This document shows positions 52,946 to 61,195 of a stretch of 64,000 nt of DNA, in pieces. A program made the position numbers and the translations under genes. Position 1 is the stretch's first letter. Every line of letters begins with the position of its first letter. The stretch is taken from assembly GCA_033816765.1 (NCBI GenBank), contig CM066293.1, positions 2,356,001 to 2,420,000 of the forward strand. Reading direction: 5' to 3'. Source of the DNA: Nothopassalora personata (Eukaryota; Ascomycota; Dothideomycetes; Mycosphaerellales; Mycosphaerellaceae). The notes below the pieces were generated by a model. It was not told the origin of the DNA, did not search any database, and was given only the letters and a program-made list of their open reading frames with translations.

Positions 52946-54235
52946 TTAGTGGCCATTGACTTGAGCAGCCTTCAACGAATACTTCGGCCTCGAAGGAATC
53001 GTCTTCATCTGGTCGCCAGGGTGACCCTTGATCCCGAACAGCTTGTAAATCCACGCGATGATGATGAAAAACGACTCCGGCTCGCCCATATGCTTCCTGT
53101 TATCCACAAAACGGGCTTCCTTCGGCGCACCGTGCAACAGACACAAGTAATAGTCATCAATCGGGAAGATCTCATCATTGACACCATTGACCAGGAGCAG
53201 CTTGGAACACTCTGGCTTATCAAGGGTGCCATCTTCGAGGAGAGAGAACTTCATCGCTTCCTTCTTGAATTTCTCCAGGTCATTGCCGTACCCAAACTTG
53301 TACGCTAGAGTCGTTGCGAGGTCGAAAGGATATTCCAGGTGGTTGACATGGGACAGCCATTCCTGGGAGAACATGTAGTGGCAGCCTCCGCCGAGAGCGA
53401 CGACGCCTTGCAGTCTGTCAGGGTGCGTATGAGCGACGCGGATCGCGTAGTACCCTCCAGTACTGAAAGCCCACATTGCTTTCCGTGTTTGATCGATCTC
53501 GGCCTGCGCTTCAATCCAGTCGAACAGTGTGGACCAGACACGTTCTGGCGAGGTCGGATCTGCTGGGTCTGCGGGCGAGTCGCCAGTACCAGGGATCTCT
53601 AGGATTATCACAGCGACGTTCTTCTGAGACCATCCTTCGATCCATACTGCAAGCTCCGTGCGGTATCCGTCGAGGCCTGTCAGGATAATGACAAGAGGCA
53701 CTGGACTGTCTGTCGTGGTACCGGGAGGGAGATGGTAGTAGACTGGCAGCTCTTTGCCATCTTTCTCGTTGCCATACTTGTGCGGGATCGTAACTTCCCG
53801 CGTTGGTCGTTCTCTCAAAGCAAGGCCTTTCGTCGCAGCTTTCTTGCCCTCCCGCCAAGCATATCGCTGCTTCTCCGAGCGAGGTGCAGGGAATCGCGAT
53901 ATGCGATACACAGCTGATGCTCTCAGGTAGAACTCAGAAGCTTTCTCGCGATTGCCTTCGCTGTCGGCCTTTCCTGCTTCCGCGAGCAGTTCCTCTGCTT
54001 TGGGGAAAAACGCTTGAGCGTACGCGTCCCAGTCGTACGGCTCCTTCTGACCTTCATTGATCAGTCTTTCCGCCACAGGCTCGAAGTCTTCGTAGGCATT
54101 GAACATGAACGGGTAGATTCCAAGTTTGCATGGTTGCTGCCACTTCGTCTTCCACAGTTGCTCGAAGGATTCGTGGTGGACTGCTGGAGTTTTCAGCGCG
54201 TCCTGAATGAAGAACTTCCCGCCTGGTGCTGCCAT
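52946..54235 (-). CDS. ayg1: Ayg1-type alpha/beta hydrolase (polyketide-shortening family)
   Basis: Single exon, 429 residues, near the usual length of Aspergillus fumigatus Ayg1 and Exophiala Yg1. The N-terminal helical cap region (FFIQDALKTPAVHHESFEQL, LGIYPFMFNAYEDFEPVAER) precedes the hydrolase core: LVIILTGLDGYRTEL, VAVIILEIPGTGDSPADP, nucleophile MWAFSTGGYYAIRVAH, acid in LLVNGVNDEIFPIDD, and histidine in FVDNRKHMGEPES. In melanin-making fungi Ayg1 shortens a heptaketide naphthopyrone to tetrahydroxynaphthalene, the first DHN-melanin precursor. No PKS, scytalone dehydratase or reductase gene lies nearby, so the substrate here is inferred only from family. No signal peptide. Confidence 0.85.
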   Translation of the reverse strand: MAAPGGKFFIQDALKTPAVHHESFEQLWKTKWQQPCKLGIYPFMFNAYEDFEPVAERLINEGQKEPYDWDAYAQAFFPKAEELLAEAGKADSEGNREKASEFYLRASAVYRISRFPAPRSEKQRYAWREGKKAATKGLALRERPTREVTIPHKYGNEKDGKELPVYYHLPPGTTTDSPVPLVIILTGLDGYRTELAVWIEGWSQKNVAVIILEIPGTGDSPADPADPTSPERVWSTLFDWIEAQAEIDQTRKAMWAFSTGGYYAIRVAHTHPDRLQGVVALGGGCHYMFSQEWLSHVNHLEYPFDLATTLAYKFGYGNDLEKFKKEAMKFSLLEDGTLDKPECSKLLLVNGVNDEIFPIDDYYLCLLHGAPKEARFVDNRKHMGEPESFFIIIAWIYKLFGIKGHPGDQMKTIPSRPKYSLKAAQVNGH

Positions 54236-54639
54236 AATTCTTGCTTCGATCGAGTAGAGTTGTTTTGTCCTCTTGAATCACGCCCCTCGTCCTGTGTCCG
54301 TTGTTCCAGGAGTCGTGTCGAAGAGATCATGTCTGCGCCTCGAAGGGCTTGGGTTGACTATATGTACCATGGTCAATGTCTCCATATTATGCATGACGAA
54401 CCGCCGAGCCACCTTATTCTCCGATGCATCAACAAAGTGGTTGCACAAGATGGGGAGCCGGGATGCGGCTAAAAAAGGTCGATATTATTTGATTGGTCAG
54501 TCATCAGATCACGCTAGCATCGAGTCCTCACCTCAATATAGTATACAACTTTCTTTCTCCTTGCTACCTCGACATCAAACTTCTTTCATCAAGATTTGTC
54601 CGCTAGTACACTTTTAATATAGTGAGATCGAGTACAATA
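54236..54639. promoter_or_regulatory. Divergent promoter region
   Basis: About 400 bp between the Ayg1-like gene (minus) and the DUF6314 gene (plus). AT-rich near 54480-54550. No specific operator recognised. Confidence 0.45.
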
Positions 54640-55206
54640 ATGGCTACGAAGAGCCCTGTTGCCGCCATTTTTGACGGACTGAAAGGCTCTTGGCGGTTGC
54701 GAAGGTCCCTCAATAGTGTGCTACCAGGATTTCCATCAGGCACTTTTGAGGGCGTAGCAACTTTCAAGCCAAGGCAGCCAACCTCAGGCGCAGCCGCAGG
54801 TGAGCTTCTATACAGCGAGCAAGGGGAGCTGAAGATGGAGAACGGCCTCACCCTCAAAGCCAACCGGAAATACGTATATCGGTACGATGCCGACGAGGAC
54901 AAAATCAGCGCATGGTTCGTGAAGGAAGATACCAAGCAGAAAGAAGGCAAAGAAGAAGTGGACTACCTCTTCCATGACCTCGAAATGGACTCGCCTTCAG
55001 GAGATGCTTGGGCTGGCCGTGGTGAACATCTTTGCTCGCTGGACATGTACTGGGCTTACTACGAATTCCGTCTGCCGAAGGTCGCCGAAGAGGGCCAAGC
55101 CATGGACGTGTTCGGTGTGCGTTACAAGGTCAAAGGACCGCAGAAGGACTACACGAGTGACACCGCTTACGAACGGACATTCTCCAGCGATGTGGCGGTG
55201 TTGTGA
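54640..55206 (+). CDS. DUF6314-family protein
   Basis: Single exon, 188 residues from ATG 54640 (MATKSPVAAIFDGLKGSWRL). The family pattern is clear: FDGLKGSWRLRRSLNS, SGTFEGVATFKPRQ, LLYSEQGELKMENGL, NRKYVYRYDADEDKISAWFV, VDYLFHDLEMDSPS, GEHLCSLDMYWAYYEFRL and YKVKGPQKDYTSDTAYERTF. The predicted structure is a lipocalin- or THAP4-like beta barrel of small soluble proteins in fungi, bacteria and plants; ligand and role are unknown. The 3' end is 120 bp from the next gene on the same strand. Confidence 0.82.
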   Translation: MATKSPVAAIFDGLKGSWRLRRSLNSVLPGFPSGTFEGVATFKPRQPTSGAAAGELLYSEQGELKMENGLTLKANRKYVYRYDADEDKISAWFVKEDTKQKEGKEEVDYLFHDLEMDSPSGDAWAGRGEHLCSLDMYWAYYEFRLPKVAEEGQAMDVFGVRYKVKGPQKDYTSDTAYERTFSSDVAVL

Positions 55207-55326
55207 GCATGACGGCTTTCGAGTTGTGAATGCTGAGAGCTGCCTGCCGATGTTCAATACTGCGACAGGCCAAGTTTTAATCTTGCAAGATCACAATGTT
55301 GGCAACGTACTCAACCCACCGTCAGC

Positions 55327-57459
55327 ATGACTGCAAGATTGGAGTCGATACTGCTGCCGCCCAACGAAGCTATTGGCAACTTCCTGCTCGATCACCTAGA
55401 TCATGTGTCGTTACTTAACCTTAGACGCTGCAACCGGCCCTGTCGAGATATTGTCACTACACGCTCTCCTCGGCTCTTCCAGGAGCTCTACATAAATGCA
55501 CCTCTTACAGGCAACGGCGCTCTGCGCGAGATCGACATTATAGGTCCTCACTGCCGGCATTTGACTATCAAGGTCAAACTTGCTGGCACCAGCAGGCCTG
55601 TCAGCAAAGCGATTGCGCCGATAAGGAATTCAAAAACTACCCTGCTGATGGATGCAGTCCAAAGAAATCGGGAGTCTCATGCTGGTAGTGCGAGCTCTGT
55701 CGATGCACAACAGGACCCGGAAGCGCTCGCTACGGACCAGGCCTTATGGTCGCATGCTCTTGCATGGTGCGGTCGAGTGGCTACAATCACTTTGCGTGTC
55801 TACGGCGACACTGCATGGTGCGGACGCACCAGCATCGAGGATATGCTGGTGACATTGCGAATGTCGCTCGAAAACTCGCGGATGCCCCAACTGCGGTCCT
55901 TGGAGCTACAGCCGATCCACGCGATGGGCATCATACATCTTCGCTGGGATTCCTTCGGCGCATGGCGAGCAGCTCAACCAACAGGTGCCCAGATGTGGCG
56001 GAACATCAGCACGCTGAAGTTGACCCTCCACAACCCATCAGACGCTACTAGATCTCCCAAGACGCGCACCATCATCCCTAGCCAGTATTTGATGTTCTTG
56101 AAGATGCTACAAGCCTATCTGCGCAGTTTCTCGCCAACGTTGCAGTGCTTGAAGTTCATGTGGCGTGGTGATCCAGGACCAAGCCCGATCTTGCTGCATC
56201 GGGAACACGGCATGGAGAGTCAGCAGGAGATACTCTGGGCGCGGCTAGACGAATTGTGGTATGGCAATATTACGCACCAGCGCGGTACACTGATGGCATT
56301 GCCAGAACTAGCTCCGAGACTCACCAAGATTAAAGCGCTACGAGACGCGGCCCCCTTCATCGGAATCAGCGGGCTACAGCCCTGGCAAGACCTCACAGTA
56401 CCAACTGCGTACACATCGTACGCTCCTGGAGATCCAGATGATGTGCCAGTACCTAGGGACGTGTTCGATCGCATTGAAGCCGCGAACGCTACCCATACGC
56501 AGAACAGAATCACGCCAGCGCCATCCAAGTACGATCGTCCTCTTTCCGCGTTATTGAACAAGTTATCCAAGAGACCGGTACCAAGGAGACGACCACGAAT
56601 CCAACATCAGTCGTCGCCTCAGTCACCACCACCCAAACGACCATTACCGCCAATTCCGAACGAAGACGCAGTTGCAGCGGCACGAACTGCTCTGATCACA
56701 AGCGAAGCGCATCAGTCTGCATCGCCAGTTTGTCAGCCAGAGCCGATGCCAAAACCTGCCCTCGCAGCAGACCCTACCCCCCAACACCATCCTGCGCAAC
56801 CTACATTCCTTCACCCCGCTACGGCGGTCGAACTTCCCGCTACGACAGAGCCTCTCGGCACAATTCCAGTGGCAGAATCTTCAGCCGCAGCCGCCCAACG
56901 CGTCGCAAATTGGCGCAAAGCCATGGCCCTCTCTACCATCTCCTTCGCCGATACCAACACCAACACGCAAAACAGAGACACCGCCTTCAGCGGGACCAAC
57001 ACCGACGCCGACGATCTCTACGATGGGGACGGAAGACCAAGACCAGATAGTGAGGCGTGGCCAATTACGCGGTTTCAACCACCAGTGCATACCGCACCTG
57101 AAGCACCAAGTCGAAAATCGCCGGCTCAGGAAGGGTTGTCGTACGCCGACGATAGTATGGAGTCATTGAATACCGTCGTGAAATGGAGCTCGTGGAGTGA
57201 TGGTACTGGGAGTGAGTACAGTGACAGTCATGGAGACGAAGAGGGGCACGAAGATACGGATAGGATGTCGATCGAAAGTGCGAGAGTTGCGCCGTTGAGG
57301 TTAGGAGGCGCGCGGGCGAAGGACGCAGAGGAAGAAGAAGCGGATGCACCATCTGCATCGACGACAGGGCTACAACCTCCCCGCGACGGCACCACCAGCA
57401 GCATCTACGACGAAGTAGGAGCCTACGGTCTTGGCACATATCGTCCACCAGCACGCTGA
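55327..57459 (+). CDS. Large F-box-like protein with disordered C-terminal half
   Basis: Single exon, 710 residues. The N-terminus (LPPNEAIGNFLLDHLDHVSLL, NLRRCNRPCRDIVTTRSPRL) resembles an F-box helix set, as in fungal substrate adaptors of SCF ubiquitin ligases, and is followed by an alpha/beta region with leucine-rich-repeat-like strands (MPQLRSLELQPIHAM, NISTLKLTLHNPSD, FSPTLQCLKFMWRGDP). From about residue 400 the sequence is proline-, serine- and alanine-rich (PPPKRPLPPIPNEDA) with later acidic blocks, hence probably disordered. I know no characterised orthologue. The long even reading frame supports a real gene despite low complexity; the F-box reading is a tentative inference. Confidence 0.68.
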   Translation: MTARLESILLPPNEAIGNFLLDHLDHVSLLNLRRCNRPCRDIVTTRSPRLFQELYINAPLTGNGALREIDIIGPHCRHLTIKVKLAGTSRPVSKAIAPIRNSKTTLLMDAVQRNRESHAGSASSVDAQQDPEALATDQALWSHALAWCGRVATITLRVYGDTAWCGRTSIEDMLVTLRMSLENSRMPQLRSLELQPIHAMGIIHLRWDSFGAWRAAQPTGAQMWRNISTLKLTLHNPSDATRSPKTRTIIPSQYLMFLKMLQAYLRSFSPTLQCLKFMWRGDPGPSPILLHREHGMESQQEILWARLDELWYGNITHQRGTLMALPELAPRLTKIKALRDAAPFIGISGLQPWQDLTVPTAYTSYAPGDPDDVPVPRDVFDRIEAANATHTQNRITPAPSKYDRPLSALLNKLSKRPVPRRRPRIQHQSSPQSPPPKRPLPPIPNEDAVAAARTALITSEAHQSASPVCQPEPMPKPALAADPTPQHHPAQPTFLHPATAVELPATTEPLGTIPVAESSAAAAQRVANWRKAMALSTISFADTNTNTQNRDTAFSGTNTDADDLYDGDGRPRPDSEAWPITRFQPPVHTAPEAPSRKSPAQEGLSYADDSMESLNTVVKWSSWSDGTGSEYSDSHGDEEGHEDTDRMSIESARVAPLRLGGARAKDAEEEEADAPSASTTGLQPPRDGTTSSIYDEVGAYGLGTYRPPAR

Positions 57460-57543
57460 AGCCAAAAGCTGATGCCAGGGGTCGTTCCTCGGTATCGATA
57501 GGATCCAGCTGTACATAGGTCCTCCCTCACCCTCATCCTCAAA

Positions 57544-59131
57544 CTACACCTGAGAACTCTTCGGGTCCTCGGCCTTGGTCCCCGCCAACATAGCCTTCGG
57601 ATCCCGAATACCAGCATAGTTGCCCTGCTGCACACGCTTCAAGGTCAGCGCCGCAATCAGCGCGGCACCCACGCCAGAACCGTCCTCAGCCGCCATAATT
57701 TCAACGGGATCGTGGCCCTTGCCAAGCGGCTTGCCATCACGACCCTTGTCCCAATCGAGGATCTCTTTCAGAGCTTGTGCGCCGCGGGCCTAAAGAAACG
57801 TGTTAGTGGTCTTCACTTCAAAGCATATCCTTCCCAGATCATGGACTTACTTTAAAATGCGGGTATTTATTAAAGACCGACCCATCAGCACCCACATGAC
57901 AAGTCTTATATCCCTTCTTCCTGCAAATCGCACTAACACCACACGCACTAAGTCTAGCAGACCTCGTTCCAATAAGCTCCGCTAATCTCCTAATCAGCTC
58001 CAGCTCAGGTTTCTGGCAGTTGATCTTCAGCTTGTCGTAGAAAAGATCATACGTCTCTTGCAGGTTCTCGAAAGGATCGTTCTCAATGTCGGAGAGGAAG
58101 GATGCGTCGAGGGAGTATGGCTTCTTCAAGGCGGAAATGTCCTGGCCTTCGAAGACTTTGACGTGGGGTTGCTCGTGGAGGTCGACGAGGACGAGGCGGA
58201 AGAGTTCGCCAAGGTAGAGACCTGCGATCATTTTCTCGAAAGCTTGTTGGCCGGGACGGGGGGAGTCTTTGTCGATGATGATGTCGTATTTGGTCCGCGG
58301 AAGGACCTTGTGCTCGTTGTCGAAGGCGCCCCATTCGCAGTTGATGGCGATTTCTTGGTTTGGGTCGAGCTTCATATGCTCGAGCTTGGGAATCTCGCCA
58401 GCGTGCTCCATGTAGGCGGCGTTGCAGCCGGTGCCGAAGATGCAGCCGATCCTCATCTCGGAGTCTGTGTAGGCACTAGCTATGAGGGTACCAGTGGTGT
58501 CGTTGATGAGAGCGGTCAGCTTGATGGGCACACCACGCTCTTGGAGAGCAGCCTCGAAAGGTGGAACGACGTCCTTGCCTTCAACACCGTCAATGTCGAA
58601 GCCCTTGGTCCAGCGCTGGAGAACGCCATGGTCGATGTAGTCCTGGGTTGCTGGGTAGGAGAAGGTGAAACCAAGAGGGAGCTTATCCAGCTTCTCGCCT
58701 TCGTGGTGGTATTCGATGAACTGCTGCAGACAGTCTGCGATGTAGCCCCAGAGCTCGTCGGCGTTGCCCGTCTTCAGGTCCTCTGGCATCTTGTACTTGG
58801 ACTGGATGATGTCGAACTCGCCCTTCTCCTCTGGCAGGTTGATCTCACAGACACGCAAGTTGGTGCCGCCCATGTCGAGAGCGAGGAAAGTGCCTTGCTC
58901 GTGTCCGCTTGGGAATCCCATGACCCAAGTCGGGTTCATTGGGATGCTGCCGCCCTCCTTGGACAGACCCTTGGCCAGCTCCGAGACGAAGTGTTCGGTG
59001 ATGGCCTTGAGCTTGGCCGTGTCGACAGTGAACATCTCCTCCAGCTTCTTGATCTCCTGCAAGAGGTCCTTTGGCATGTCTGCCATGGAGCCTCTGCGGC
59101 TTGGCTGCCGCCTCGGACCCAAGTTGACCAT
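57544..59131 (-). CDS. HXK1: Hexokinase
   Basis: Two exons, 59131-57851 and 57789-57544; the 61-nt intron has donor GTAAGT, branch CTAAC and acceptor CTTTAG, phase 0. Product 508 residues. Phosphorylates glucose and other hexoses with ATP in the cytosol, the first step of glycolysis. Motifs: LALDMGGTNLRVCEINL (phosphate 1), GFTFSYPATQDYIDHGVLQRW (sugar binding), LINDTTGTLIAS with the catalytic Asp, IFGTGCNAAYMEH (phosphate 2), INCEWGAFD, and in exon 2 AAEDGSGVGAALIAAL (adenosine). The N-terminus RRQPSRRGSMADMPKDL is basic with an R-R-x-S site as in yeast Hxk2, where phosphorylation and nuclear shuttling occur in glucose repression; whether that holds here is inference. Confidence 0.95.
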
Positions 59132-59998
59132 CTTCGCCCCTTCGATCGGAACACCGAAAACTATCTTGACGTACCGTTCGCCGCGGGTCGCGGGTGTGGT
59201 ATTGTATGTTATATACAGGTCGCTGCCACTCAGAATCGTGTCACGGGTGCTGTCGGAGGCGAGGAACAGTCGAGAAAGTGTCGGGACTAGGATGTAGGAC
59301 TGTGAGGAAGAGCTTTATCAGTACTGTACACTAAGCTCTGACAAAGCTACTGGTGAAACGAATGTCGGGCAGAAAGATGCGGCAGCTGATGCTGTCGTTG
59401 ATCGTGTATGCGCAGCAGACGCTCGGGTGAGAAGAGTATCGCAGCGATCGTCTGCAGGCTGTTTCCAGTCGTCGGGTTGTGCCTTCCGGTCGACGCTCTT
59501 CAAATCTTTTGCTGCATCCATGTCACCAATGCCCCACCATCCCTGCCCCTCCCGATGCCAAGAAGGATGATTGACGGTGTTGTATGGCACTGACGATCGA
59601 TGCTCACCCAAAGGAAAGGAAGAGGAACTGCTTACCTCTCCTTGCTTCCGAATTGGTGTGAGTGAATGACAAGAAAGCGAAAGGTGAAGAGGAAACGATC
59701 CGTAGTCTCACACACAATTCCTCAGGCCTTCTTCTTCGAGCGTGGTTGAGTGGCTTCGCAAAATGACGCTGCTCGGACCCGCTTCAGACTGTGGCTTCCT
59801 CGTCTGTGGCTGGTAAGAGAGACTAATGATGACATAACAAACAGCGAAGAGCTGGCAGCAGGAGCTCTCTCCAAACACATCACGCCACAGACACAAAGAG
59901 CGCACTACAGAACCTCCTCCTCACTCCCAAACTCATCACCCACCACACAGTGAGCTCCAGCCTCCCCCAGACCGCAATCAAAGCTCATCAAAACAGCC
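59132..59998. promoter_or_regulatory. Divergent promoter of hexokinase and IF1 genes
   Basis: About 870 bp between two start codons facing away from each other. Carries leaders of both genes. No additional gene; short ORFs here have no recognisable features. Confidence 0.5.
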
Positions 59999-60262
59999 AT
60001 GTCCGCCCTCCGCATCGTCCGCCAGCTCCCACGCTCCACAGCAACGATCCGCAGCTTCTCCGCCGCACCCCAAAGAATGGCAGGCGAAGGCAGCCAGACC
60101 AAGAGCGATGCTTTCAGCAAGCGCGAAAAGGCCAACGAGGACTACTACGTCCGCGAGGAGGAGAAGAAGAAGCTTGCGGCCTTGAAGAAGAAGATTGCTG
60201 ACCAGGAGGCTGACCTTGCGAAGGATCGTAAGGAGTTGGAGGGTTTGAGCCAGAAGAAGTAG
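59999..60262 (+). CDS. INH1: Mitochondrial F1F0-ATPase inhibitor IF1
   Basis: Single exon, 87 residues, typical of IF1. ATG 59999 opens a mitochondrial presequence rich in Arg and Ser (MSALRIVRQLPRSTATIRSF), with likely cleavage before MAGEGSQTKS. The inhibitory segment DAFSKREKANEDYYVREEEK matches the conserved F-x-RE-A-E-YY motif that enters the F1 catalytic interface. The C-terminal half (KLAALKKKIADQEADL) is a heptad coiled coil for dimerisation. IF1 blocks ATP hydrolysis by ATP synthase when the matrix acidifies or the membrane potential collapses. The gene is divergent to hexokinase. Confidence 0.92.
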   Translation: MSALRIVRQLPRSTATIRSFSAAPQRMAGEGSQTKSDAFSKREKANEDYYVREEEKKKLAALKKKIADQEADLAKDRKELEGLSQKK

Positions 60263-61195
60263 GCGAGAAACTGAGGGAGAGGGTGAGTCGACGATATGGG
60301 GAGGGCTGATGATGGAATGCTGATGTGGAAATAGTGATGACCCTAAGCAGGCAGGCAGAAATGTGGCACAGAAGCAAGGGCATTGTATGTATACGATATG
60401 ATATGCTGATGGCTACGGAAGTCACTACTCAACGGATGAACAAAGCCTTTGACATAGCTCCGTCCACCTGAAAGATCGCGCTCACCAGTCGACCAACGGC
60501 GAGCTAACACGCATCCCCACTGACCACAAGTACCAGACTCCCGCGTGGTCGTATCCTCGCATACATATGATCCGTCGTCGCTGCGGGCATTTGGACCGTT
60601 CGAAGCAGGACTGATCGATCGAAAACACTCAGAGGCGCAACGAGGTTGAGTGTCTTGGGCCGTGAGTGATGGCGGCGGGAATTTGCGTGACGCTTGAGGC
60701 ATCGTTACGCCGCCCAAGACAAGAGCGCATTTTGGAAGAAGGAGCGATGACCAAGAGGTGATCAGAAATGGAGCATTTTGTTAATCTCGTTGCTATGACT
60801 ACGCAGTGAATTTGTAGCACAAATAGCGACCACTCCATCAATATTTGCTGGGACTCCTGGTCCACTATCTTCACATGCATCGAGGCTTCGGCGAAGTGCT
60901 TGGCGCGCTGGCATCCCCGATACTATCGCGCTCAACCTGTATACTAGCTGCTTAGGACAAGCACAACTCACCCATTTTCTGTTGACATTGGAGCCGATTT
61001 GTCTACTCTTCAATTGCACAGAAATCTCGTGAAGCATTGGGGTATGTTCATGCTGCAAGTGCACAGCGCGTCCAGACACGTTTCCTTTCGACCATCTCGT
61101 CTCAGCCGCCGGGGGGGCTCCTTTGTTTTTGTCGAACACATGGGCCCACACAACATCAGATGAGGCTGTGAGAACATAATCTCTAGGATTTGGCG
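60263..61195. other. Intergenic region with UGGT promoter
   Basis: About 930 bp. Holds the IF1 3' UTR and the UGGT promoter. An ACACGT element near 61076 is loosely like the core of fungal unfolded-protein-response sites; not decisive. A run of nine G sits near 61112. No gene recognised. Confidence 0.45.

Noticed and set aside
48062..54235. Secondary-metabolite or melanin gene cluster around the Ayg1-like gene
   Set aside because: No PKS, NRPS, terpene synthase or pathway regulator is encoded nearby; neighbours are a transporter, an orphan membrane protein and DUF6314.
58058..59290. A 410-codon ORF antisense to hexokinase
   Set aside because: Generated by codon bias of the hexokinase gene; translation is rich in Val/Leu/Glu without motifs.
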